A stretch of 64,000 nt of DNA from Planktothrix tepida PCC 9214 (GTDB lineage: Bacteria; Cyanobacteriota; Cyanobacteriia; Cyanobacteriales; Microcoleaceae): contig NZ_LN889782.1 in assembly GCF_900009145.1 (NCBI RefSeq), forward strand, positions 1,018,311 through 1,082,310, in the 5' to 3' direction. Of the stretch, positions 56,860 through 64,000 are shown in pieces. Within the stretch, counting starts at the first letter, position 1. Each line of letters opens with the position of its first letter. The notes beneath the pieces were generated by a model that saw nothing but the letters and a program-made list of their open reading frames with translations, was not told the origin of the DNA and made no database searches. The translations under genes and the position numbers were made by a program.

Positions 56860-56931
56860 AATGATGATCCTCTAACCCTGATTTCATAAATGGTGATTCA
56901 CTGTTGTTAATTCAACAAAGATAAAAGGGAG

Positions 56932-58470
56932 TTAAAATCCTTTGATAAAATTTAAAAGGGTTTCTACATCAAGAGGCTTGGGGTTTAAATAGGGATTGTT
57001 CAGAGATTCTGAACTTTCCGAAGAGCCAGAATCTCTGACTAAACTTCTGCCAAAATAAGAATGACTATGCAAGATTAAATGTTGATGGCTAGAACTTTTG
57101 AGAAGGGTGCGTGTGGGATAGAGAAAGAAAGGCGTTGAGAATTCAATTTTGGGATCTAATCTAATATCGCTTAAAAGGCGAATTTGTTGAGCCATTTCCA
57201 CCCCCAATTGTACAATCCGATTGGATAACTGTACAGGAAGTTGGCTACAGGTTTCTGGAGTTAACTGTTTAATTGCGGCTTCAATTGCCTTTTGGGTTGC
57301 ATCCGCATCCTGAAACGGCAAAATAGCCACATAAGCCACGCTTAACAGTTGTTCATTCGATTCAATTTTGAATGAAATCACCGTTCGTCGTGAGTTAACT
57401 TCCAGGGTCGGAGGTTGATTGAATAATGAGGATTGTTGTTGAAGATAATGATAAATTTTAGCTAAAATTGTATGGTCTTCAAATCCTAATCGGGTATCAA
57501 CGCTAATTTCAACCGTGGGAAAGGTAGCATTAAAAAATTTATTCGCTTCTTTAGGGCTAAAGGTTTGAATATGGCTACTATCTCCGAGGGGACTTAAATC
57601 AATCCAATCACAGGTAATTTCCTCTGCTTTTAAGTCAAAACGAGAGACTCCATAAAGTTTAGATCCCGTTAAGGAAGAACCCGTGAAATCAGCACCCGTA
57701 CAATCAGCATTAATTAAATTGGCTTGGGTTAAATCGGCATGAATTAAAACCGCATTCATCAGGTTTGCCCCTGTTAAATTCGCTCCACATAAACTTGCCC
57801 CACTTAACCGAGCTTGCTCTAAATTTGCCCCACTTAAATTAGCACCATTGAGATCAGCCCAGCGTAGATTTGCCCCTCGGAGATCAGCCCCACTTAAATT
57901 AGCTTTATAGAGGTTAATTTGTCTCAATTCACCATTGCTTAAATTAACACCTCTGAAATCTGCTTTAGTCGCACAAGCTCGATGTAAACTTGCCCGTTCT
58001 AAATTACAACCAATGAAAACCGCATCGGTTAAATTGGCGCCATTCAAATTGACTTGTTCGAGGTTGGCTTGTCGCAGAGTGGCTTCTCGCAAATCGGCTT
58101 CACTGAGATTTGCTCCCATCAATACAGCGTAGCTAAGATCAGAACGCATCAGTTCAGCCCGAATCAGAGAGGCATTAATCAGGGATGCTTCTCGAAGATC
58201 AGCCCGAATCAGGTTGGCAACATTGAGAATGGCATCATCCAAGGTGGCGCGATTTAAATTAGCACCACTGAGACGGGCAACATTCAGTTTTGCCTGGTTC
58301 AGATTCACTTCTGATAGATTGGCGCCACTGAGATTAGTAATACTCAAAATGGCTTGGCTCAAGTTGGCTTGGCTAAGATTAGCTCGACTGAGATTGGCTT
58401 CACAAAGCAGAATCGCCCTAAAGTCTCTTGTGCCTGATTCATATTTGAGCAGAAGTTCATCGGCATCCAT
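56932..58470 (-). CDS. Pentapeptide-repeat protein B (paralogue)
   Basis: 512 residues, same layout as its neighbour: pentapeptide repeats at ~14-275 and the same C-terminal domain (CDWIDLSPLGDSSHIQTFSP, PTLEVNSRRTVISFKIE). The C-terminal part is conserved at the level seen in tandem duplicates, more diverged in the repeat region. It is upstream of the first copy. The shared unnamed domain may be the functional part, with the beta-helix acting as a rigid arm. Confidence 0.92.
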   Translation of the reverse strand: MDADELLLKYESGTRDFRAILLCEANLSRANLSQANLSQAILSITNLSGANLSEVNLNQAKLNVARLSGANLNRATLDDAILNVANLIRADLREASLINASLIRAELMRSDLSYAVLMGANLSEADLREATLRQANLEQVNLNGANLTDAVFIGCNLERASLHRACATKADFRGVNLSNGELRQINLYKANLSGADLRGANLRWADLNGANLSGANLEQARLSGASLCGANLTGANLMNAVLIHADLTQANLINADCTGADFTGSSLTGSKLYGVSRFDLKAEEITCDWIDLSPLGDSSHIQTFSPKEANKFFNATFPTVEISVDTRLGFEDHTILAKIYHYLQQQSSLFNQPPTLEVNSRRTVISFKIESNEQLLSVAYVAILPFQDADATQKAIEAAIKQLTPETCSQLPVQLSNRIVQLGVEMAQQIRLLSDIRLDPKIEFSTPFFLYPTRTLLKSSSHQHLILHSHSYFGRSLVRDSGSSESSESLNNPYLNPKPLDVETLLNFIKGF

Positions 58471-58737
58471 GCCTTCTAACTCTCCAGCTTTGTTAGGTAG
58501 ATTTTATAAAATTATAACAAAATACGGTAGAATATATCTACCCATGAAAGGGTGAAAACGACTTGATAAATGTTAGTTCAAACCTGATATAATCCTTTTT
58601 ATATTTAACTCAATAGCGAGGCTTTTAAGGATCAATTAAAGAACCTTTAACTTTTTTTGAAAATGCGGTTTTAGGGTAAATTTTAATGGATCGGTTTAGA
58701 ACAATTTTTTTGTAATAATTAAATGGAGTATTGATTG

Positions 58738-59631
58738 ATGAATATTGGTATTGTCGGATTGGGTTTAATTGGAGGATCTCTTGGTTTAGAGTTATATACC
58801 CATCGGCAACAAACCCAAGCACAAATCTCGAATAATCCTTCTGCTTCTCCCTCTCCATCCTATCGGATTTTGGGAATTAGTCTCGAACAAAAAATTTGTG
58901 ATATTGCCGTTAAACGAGGAGTTGTTGATGAAGCCAGTGTTGATTTGTCCTTAATGAGTCAAGCTGACATCATTTTTATTTGTACACCCATTGCTGCTAT
59001 TGCTCCGACAGTGGCAAAATTAATTCCCTATTTACAACCTCACACCATTTTAACGGATGTAGGTTCTGTTAAAAAACCGATTGTCGAAAATTGTTCAGCG
59101 TTATGGCCTAATTTTGTGGGCGGACATCCGATGGCAGGGAACACGCAAACCGGAATTAATGCGGCTCAACACCATCTATTTGTCAACAAACCTTATGTGA
59201 TCACACCGACCGCTAACACACCCCTCGAATCTATTAAAATTGTAGAATCAATTGTGGATTTATTGCAAGCTAAAATTTATCATTGTCAACCGGAAGAACA
59301 TGATCGGGCTGTGGCGTGGATTTCCCATCTCCCTGTCATCGTTAGTGGTAGTTTAATCGCTTCCTTAAGACAGGAAGATAACCCCGATGTCGCCTTGTTA
59401 GCTCATTATTTTGCTAGTTCGGGATTTCGAGATACCAGCCGCGTTGGTGGGGGGAATCCTGAACTGGGATTAATGATGGCAAAATATAATCGGGATGCTT
59501 TATTACGTTCTCTACAATCCTATCGTCAAACCTTAGATAAAATTACCACTTATATTGAACAAGAAGACTGGCAAACCTTAGAAAAACAATTACATCAAAA
59601 TCATTCTGATCGTCTAAAATTTAATCTCTAA
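58738..59631 (+). CDS. tyrA: Prephenate/arogenate dehydrogenase
   Basis: About 297 residues from ATG 58738. Rossmann motif GLGLIGGSLG at the very N-terminus, the conserved ADIIFICTPI and GGHPMAGNTQTG stretches, then HDRAVAWISHLP and a C-terminal helical region. In cyanobacteria the enzyme mainly uses arogenate with NADP+ to make tyrosine. A terminator hairpin follows at 59640-59655. Confidence 0.95.
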   Translation: MNIGIVGLGLIGGSLGLELYTHRQQTQAQISNNPSASPSPSYRILGISLEQKICDIAVKRGVVDEASVDLSLMSQADIIFICTPIAAIAPTVAKLIPYLQPHTILTDVGSVKKPIVENCSALWPNFVGGHPMAGNTQTGINAAQHHLFVNKPYVITPTANTPLESIKIVESIVDLLQAKIYHCQPEEHDRAVAWISHLPVIVSGSLIASLRQEDNPDVALLAHYFASSGFRDTSRVGGGNPELGLMMAKYNRDALLRSLQSYRQTLDKITTYIEQEDWQTLEKQLHQNHSDRLKFNL

Positions 59632-59639
59632 CCCGTAGT

Positions 59640-59655
59640 AAGCCCTTCAGGGCTT
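59640..59655 (+). terminator. tyrA terminator hairpin
   Basis: AAGCCC TTCA GGGCTT followed by TCTAATTT, nine bases after the stop. Also suitable for the convergent small gene that ends at 59669. Confidence 0.7.
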
Positions 59656-59668
59656 TCTAATTTCCCTC

Positions 59669-59893
59669 TCAAGAATGATGATTAACAATCAAATTCCATA
59701 ACGTTTGCGGTAACTGCATCAAATAATCGAATAACTCCTGGGGGCCAATTCCAAACACAAGCTGTAATATTAATACAATAGCCGCGATCGCAACAGCCGT
59801 ACTAATACTCGCTTTTAAAACCTGAACCGCCCAAGTAAAAACCAACCAAGCCACTAACAATGAAGCCAATAAAATAATTAATTCAATGGTCAT
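59669..59893 (-). CDS. Small membrane protein, conserved in cyanobacteria
   Basis: 74 residues with two hydrophobic segments (~4-28, IILLASLLVAWLVFTWAVQV; ~32-50, STAVAIAAIVLILQLVFGIG) and a short tail. No motif recognised. It is co-oriented with NurA and separated from it by the TAATTCG heptamer repeat that overlaps both ends. Confidence 0.75.
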   Translation of the reverse strand: MTIELIILLASLLVAWLVFTWAVQVLKASISTAVAIAAIVLILQLVFGIGPQELFDYLMQLPQTLWNLIVNHHS

Positions 59894-59927
59894 AATTCGT
59901 AATTCGTAATTCCTAATTCGTAATTCT
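59893..59927. repeat. Heptamer tandem repeat (TAATTCG)5
   Basis: Five units of TAATTCG (two with a changed last base) fill the gap between NurA and the small membrane protein and touch both coding ends. It is a second heptamer family, distinct from CCCTGTT. Confidence 0.93.
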
Positions 59928-61147
59928 TAAGCAATACTACCCCGTTTCCTCGCTTCCTTATAGGAAATTCCCACATTTCTTAATCCAGCTTTAATCATTT
60001 GCTGTTCTAACATTGCAAAAAATCGGCTGCGATCGCCTCCTTTAACAACCGCTTGATTATGGGCTTCAGCTAACACCACTGGATACCCATATCCCTTTTG
60101 AACCTGGGCGATTACCATTCCTAATGCTAACTCTAATTGTTCGGAATTTTCAACCACCCAAGCCGGAACTTCCAAACGAGCAATTTCCATCCCGACATTG
60201 ACATAACAAAAATAGATTTGATGATGGTCATATAAATCCAAAATTGAGGAATTAGACCGCCAAAACGGACTGCGTTGACCGGGTTTTAATTGGGATTCCC
60301 ATAATACTGTATCGCGCAAGGGATCACACACTTGACAAGGTGCTTTTTTCTCCGTTCCCGTTGCACTCATTCCCCCCGTACCTGGACAATATTTTAAACA
60401 ATTAGGTTCTTCAAAGGTACAAGCTTGTAATCGTAAAAAAGATAAACTTTCACTACTTCGAGAGGCACTCACATAACCCATTAATGGAATATTGGCTAAT
60501 CTTAACTGTTCCCAAGATTGTAAAATCGGTTGTAAAATTAAATCTCGTGCTTCTGAAGGTAATTGTTCTAAAAACCAATAAACTAAGGAACCATCCACTA
60601 ACGCTAAAGTAGGAATATTTAACTGTTGATTGGGAGATATTTCTAATAATTGCTGTCCTGATTCTGCTAAAATGATTGCTTCGGAAACAGACCGACGATA
60701 GCCCATCCATTCTTCCGTTTTAATTCCCCATTGACGGGATAAATATAAATCTTCAGGACGATAATAAATTTCAGGAACACTATCTAAAATCGGGTGGCGA
60801 CTTTGACCATAATGTAAAATTACCCGTCCCACATTAATTAAATAACAATAGGCAATTTCATGGGCACTGGGAGCAATTTGAGAACCATCCGTTGCGAATA
60901 CCGTATGAGCTAAAGGAGGTTCAACAATATAGGGATAATGATTTAAAGGTTCTAAGGGAGTCGCGGGTTTAAAGATAATCCTCTGTTTAAATTCTTCATG
61001 TTTTTGCATTAAATTATCGGAATTTAATTTCGCTTGTTCCATCAAATTTAAAGCAATTTCAATTCGTTTTCGAGACGCTTCTGCTTCGCGATTAATATGT
61101 TGACTCATCCCTTGCATTTGTTGGGACAATTTGGTTAGATCTAACAT
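59927..61147 (-). CDS. NurA-domain nuclease
   Basis: 406 residues. NurA domain with the conserved metal site in VFATDGSQIAPSAHEIAYCY (~87-106), LALVDGSLVYWFLEQLPSEA (~178-197) and a C-terminal PVVLAEAHNQAVVKGGDRSR (~363-382). NurA is a 5'-3' exonuclease that works with the HerA helicase in double-strand break processing. No herA is in the window. The N-terminal ~60 residues form a coiled coil (REAEASRKRIEIALNLMEQA). Confidence 0.9.
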   Translation of the reverse strand: MLDLTKLSQQMQGMSQHINREAEASRKRIEIALNLMEQAKLNSDNLMQKHEEFKQRIIFKPATPLEPLNHYPYIVEPPLAHTVFATDGSQIAPSAHEIAYCYLINVGRVILHYGQSRHPILDSVPEIYYRPEDLYLSRQWGIKTEEWMGYRRSVSEAIILAESGQQLLEISPNQQLNIPTLALVDGSLVYWFLEQLPSEARDLILQPILQSWEQLRLANIPLMGYVSASRSSESLSFLRLQACTFEEPNCLKYCPGTGGMSATGTEKKAPCQVCDPLRDTVLWESQLKPGQRSPFWRSNSSILDLYDHHQIYFCYVNVGMEIARLEVPAWVVENSEQLELALGMVIAQVQKGYGYPVVLAEAHNQAVVKGGDRSRFFAMLEQQMIKAGLRNVGISYKEARKRGSIA

Positions 61148-61281
61148 TATGTTTTATTGGTAATTCCGGTATTAAGTTTAAGCTTCCCCCGTTGTTGGGT
61201 TTCAGTCTCAACTATTGGGCTATATTCCGCAACAACGAGGGGGTTTATTAATACCAGTTTAACAGATAAACGGATAGAATA

Positions 61282-61446
61282 TTATTGGAGGGCGATCGCA
61301 ATTCCTATTCCAACTACAAATAAAATAATCCACACAAAGCCTTCCCCCTCATCGGATATAGACCGATTAACCCATCTTTCCCTTTTACACCGTAAGCAGT
61401 AGTAGTGGTCGGGTTTCTGTGTATCTCTGACCCAAGGACAATACAT
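61282..61446 (-). CDS. 54-residue zinc-ribbon/transmembrane protein
   Basis: ATG 61446 has a Shine-Dalgarno AAGAGGAA right before it. The product reads MYCPWVRDTQKPDHYYCLRC, then a basic linker, then a C-terminal hydrophobic helix WIILFVVGIGIAIALQ. Cys3, Cys17 and Cys20 are spaced like a partial zinc knuckle. It is co-oriented with NurA, 134 bp upstream of its start, and its 5' end overlaps the start-less frame at 61406 on the other strand. It is shorter than most gene-finder cutoffs, so it may be unannotated. Confidence 0.65.
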   Translation of the reverse strand: MYCPWVRDTQKPDHYYCLRCKRERWVNRSISDEGEGFVWIILFVVGIGIAIALQ

Positions 61447-62098
61447 TTCCTCTTATGAACAGGAGTTAATTCAGGATAATGTTAATATTGAGGCGTTAAC
61501 TCATGCTGAACCTGGACACAAAGGAATTTGGCAACAAGTTTATCATTGGTTACACGATAAAAAATTTCCTCGATGGCAATTTAATCAACTTTGGCAACAG
61601 TTTAAACAGCAGGAAACCCCGCAACTCGACTGGATTAAATTTGCACCAACAGTCCGAGGAATGTATTGGGAAGAACCCGTAAACTCGACCCCGACTATTC
61701 CTTGTGATCTCCCTTTGAGAATGGAGTTAAACCTAAATTATCCCCAGTCTTATTTATTATTGTTAAATAGAGGATTAAATACTCGGTTTTTGGTTTGTCC
61801 CTCTTTAGCTTTTGCACCCGATAATAAAATTGATCAACCTCCGATTTTATTACCACAAATGGGTTCAATAGCAACTCAAAAAAATCGCTTTATTAAATTT
61901 GATGGAGAAGGCGTTGAGGAATATTTAGGAATTGTTTCAGAAAAACCGATTGAAATTGACGGGTTAACTCGCAACCCTAAACAACAATTTCCTATTTTAG
62001 AGGATGATATCTTAAATCAATTATGGCAACAGTTACAGCAACAACAAAATTGGCAAGTTTTTTATCAATCTTTTCAGGTGGTGAAACATCAACCCTAA
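61406..62098 (+). pseudogene. DUF4384-like protein missing its start (5'-truncated)
   Basis: A frame open from 61406 to 62098 encodes coherent protein throughout (GQYISSYEQELIQDNVNIEA, IWQQVYHWLHDKKFPRWQF, then MELNLNYPQSYLLLLNRGLN and FLVCPSLAFAPDNKIDQP). The last ~140 residues look like DUF4384. But there is no ATG, GTG or TTG before Met at 61661, and two TAG codons precede 61406. So either the 5' part of the gene has been lost or translation starts at 61661 and gives only the DUF4384 part. It lies ~200 bp before a TPR gene. Confidence 0.65.
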
Positions 62099-62101
62099 CT
62101 C

Positions 62102-62270
62102 AGAAACCGGGTTTCTTTCACAAAATTTGATTTCTCATTCCAGATCTGACTAGAAACCCGGTTTCTAATTCCCTCTCAAAACTTAACCTAACGCCAACAG
62201 AAACCGGGTTTCTTCCACAAAACTTGATTTCCTATTCCAGATTTGACTAGAAACCCGGTTTCTAATTCCC
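62102..62270. repeat. Two 72-bp intergenic repeats with AGAAACC..GGTTTCT ends
   Basis: Units at 62102-62173 and 62199-62270 are almost identical. Each begins AGAAACCGGGTTTCT and ends AGAAACCCGGTTTCT, both palindromic, so each unit could form a long hairpin and could be a small non-autonomous repeat. I know this AGAAACCGGGTTTCT family as dispersed in Planktothrix/Microcystis-type genomes; that recall needs confirmation. Confidence 0.85.
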
Positions 62271-62311
62271 CTAACACACACTACAATATTATTAACCCAG
62301 AGGAGCATCCC

Positions 62312-64000
62312 ATGAACGAAGAACGCCTCGCCGCTTACCGTGATTTAATTCAGCTATTAATTGATTGTCCCAACGGAGAGGAGGAAACAATTCTCCAAGA
62401 CCATGCTGAATTAGTGGATATGGGGTTATGCTTAACGATGAAGAGGGTAGCAGAAACCCTAACGGAAAACGGACAGGAACAAACCGCCCAATGGTTGTTA
62501 AACTTCGCAGAACAATTAATGATGCTGTTATCCTCTCCATCCCCTGACAATGAGCAATTTAATCAATATTCTCCTCAAGATTATTATACCTTAATTCTAA
62601 GATTATTGCAAGCAGAAGATGAAGATAATATTGAACAATTAAATACCCTGCTTGCCGATAACCGTCATCTCCTCAACCCACAATTTGCGGAAGTCTTAAA
62701 AGTTGTCGCTGCGGGATATATTGAAGAACAGCCAGAAGCAATAGAAACAATATTAGCATTAGTCGAAAATATCAGTATTAGAATTAACGAATTTCCTCTG
62801 GGAAACCCTAGATATATTCAAAAAATTGCCACTGCGGGATATGAGTTTGTCTTGGGTTATCGTCAGGAAGAATCTGAATTAGGGGCGCAAACTAATAATA
62901 ATCTGGGGAATGCCTATTTAAGACTAGCAGCAATAGAAAATACCCAAGAGAATTTAAAAGCAGCCATCGCTTGTTATCAACTGGCTTTAATTGTTCGTCA
63001 ACAACAGACCTACCCCCAACAATGGGCAATGACAAATAATAATCTGGGGACTGCCTATTCTGACCTAGCAGCAATAGAAAATACCCAAGAGAATTTAAAA
63101 GCAGCCATCGCTTGTTATCACCAGGCTTTAATTGTTCGTCAACAACAGACCTACCCCCAACAATGGGCAACGACTAATAATAATCTGGGGACTGCCTATT
63201 CAGACCTAGCAGCAATAGAAAATACCCAAGAGAATTTAAAAGCAGCTATCGCTTGCTATCACAAGGCTTTAATAGTTTATCAACAACAGACCTACCCCCA
63301 ACAATGGGCAACGACTAATAATAATCTGGGGACTGCCTATTCAGACCTAGCAGCAATAGAAAATACCCAAGAGAATTTAAAAGCAGCTATCGCTTGCTAT
63401 CACAAGGCTTTAATAGTTTATCAACAACAGACATACCCCCAACGATGGGCAACGATAAATAATAATCTGGGGAGTGCCTATTTAAGACTAGCAGCAATAG
63501 AAAATACCGAGGAGAATTTAAAAGCAGCCATCGCTTGTTATCAACTGGCTTTAATTGTTTATCAACAACAGACCTACCCCCAAGATTGGGCAATGACTAA
63601 TAATAATCTGGGGAGTGCCTATTCAGACCTAGCAGCAATAGAAAATACCCAAGAGAATTTAAAAGCAGCCATCGCTTGTTATCACCAGGCTTTAATTGTT
63701 CGTCAACAACAGACCTACCCCCAACAATGGGCAACGACTAATAATAATCTGGGGACTGCCTATTCAGACCTAGCAGCAATAGAAAATACCCAAGAGAATT
63801 TAAAAGCAGCCATCGCTTGTTATCAACAGGCTTTAATAGTTTATCAACAACAGACCTACCCCCAAGATTGGGCAATGACTAATAATAATCTGGGGACTGC
63901 CTATTTAAGACTAGCAGCAATAGAAAATACCCAAGAGAATTTAAAAGCAGCCATCGCTTGTTATCAACAGGCTTTAATTGTTTATCAACAACAGACCTAC
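62312..64000 (+). CDS. TPR-repeat protein, 3' end outside window
   Basis: The frame starts at ATG 62312 ([15 protein letters not shown]) with AGAGGAG just upstream and stays open to the end of the window, at least 563 residues. The first ~190 residues are helical but not obviously TPR. From about residue 194 a 47-residue unit repeats: [20 protein letters not shown] followed by [20 protein letters not shown] and WA(T/M). Its tandem copies fill the rest of the window. Such arrays often precede CHAT (caspase-like) or kinase domains in cyanobacterial proteins; that domain would be outside the window (inference). Confidence 0.9.
   Translation, partial: MNEERLAAYRDLIQLLIDCPNGEEETILQDHAELVDMGLCLTMKRVAETLTENGQEQTAQWLLNFAEQLMMLLSSPSPDNEQFNQYSPQDYYTLILRLLQAEDEDNIEQLNTLLADNRHLLNPQFAEVLKVVAAGYIEEQPEAIETILALVENISIRINEFPLGNPRYIQKIATAGYEFVLGYRQEESELGAQTNNNLGNAYLRLAAIENTQENLKAAIACYQLALIVRQQQTYPQQWAMTNNNLGTAYSDLAAIENTQENLKAAIACYHQALIVRQQQTYPQQWATTNNNLGTAYSDLAAIENTQENLKAAIACYHKALIVYQQQTYPQQWATTNNNLGTAYSDLAAIENTQENLKAAIACYHKALIVYQQQTYPQRWATINNNLGSAYLRLAAIENTEENLKAAIACYQLALIVYQQQTYPQDWAMTNNNLGSAYSDLAAIENTQENLKAAIACYHQALIVRQQQTYPQQWATTNNNLGTAYSDLAAIENTQENLKAAIACYQQALIVYQQQTYPQDWAMTNNNLGTAYLRLAAIENTQENLKAAIACYQQALIVYQQQTY
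62891..64000 (+). repeat. 141-bp tandem repeats, about eight copies
   Basis: Units of 141 bp start at 62891, 63032, 63173, 63314, 63455, 63596, 63737 and 63878, the last cut by the window end. Copies differ at few positions (for instance AGACTA versus TCAGACCTA), so the array is young or kept uniform by gene conversion. Confidence 0.95.

Noticed and set aside
61157..61402. 81-codon plus-strand frame before NurA
   Set aside because: It is low-complexity and overlaps the minus-strand small zinc-knuckle gene, whose ribosome site and motifs are better.
62891..64000. CRISPR-like regular repeats
   Set aside because: The 141-bp units are one open reading frame coding for TPR-like units, without spacer/repeat alternation.

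Overview
The window is about 64 kb of a low-GC cyanobacterial chromosome. It carries photosystem I genes (psaB, psaA), a photosystem II D1 gene (psbA), LL-diaminopimelate aminotransferase and MiaE. It also has many GCGATCGC (HIP1) octamers and heptamer tandem repeats of the kind common in filamentous cyanobacteria. Codon use, the repeats and the large sensory repertoire suggest an Oscillatoriales genome such as Planktothrix; that genus assignment is inference.

Layout. 0-3.3 kb: tail of a glycosyltransferase and two conserved proteins of unknown function. 3.4-6.2 kb: a decayed patch with a nonsense-mutated IS701-like transposase remnant, a truncated AvaI/BsoBI-like restriction enzyme and a frameshifted DNA methyltransferase. 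6.4-9.2 kb: a diguanylate cyclase and a histidine kinase sharing one paralogous N-terminal input domain. 9.1-12.5 kb: housekeeping and hypothetical genes (PHP phosphoesterase, membrane protein, MiaE, GNAT). 12.8-24.7 kb: a signalling block with a REC-wHTH-HPt-REC-REC regulator, a 2128-residue PAS/GAF histidine kinase, a CheY-like regulator and a PAS-GGDEF-EAL protein. 26.0-30.7 kb: the psaAB operon on the minus strand, with a UUCG-type terminator, an intergenic hairpin and a structured upstream region. 31-37 kb: a lipoprotein, an alpha/beta hydrolase and divergent ferric-iron ABC transporter genes without the binding protein.

37-49 kb is an accessory region. It holds three VapBC-like modules: one intact, one with a toxin nonsense codon, and one with its toxin split by a 125-bp MITE. 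It also holds a radical SAM/SPASM RiPP-type maturase with no evident precursor, an IS630 element inserted in a small gene with a clean TA duplication, a GIY-YIG protein, and a four-gene cluster that includes a Tse2-like candidate toxin. MFS transporter and dapL genes sit among these. 49-62 kb returns to mostly core genes: yifB, HIT, psbA (E130 high-light type), Uma2, a degenerate DinG-like protein, two paralogous pentapeptide-repeat proteins, tyrA and NurA. It also contains a 54-residue zinc-ribbon/TM gene. The last part holds a start-less DUF4384-like remnant and the 5' portion of a TPR gene made of near-identical 141-bp repeats that runs off the end.

The most striking themes are (i) repeated decay of selfish defence and addiction modules, with the lesions readable to the base, (ii) a dense c-di-GMP/phosphorelay block with several degenerate sensory domains, and (iii) unassigned candidate systems: the radical SAM locus, the Tse2-like cluster, and the 3'-end TPR/DUF4384 pair.
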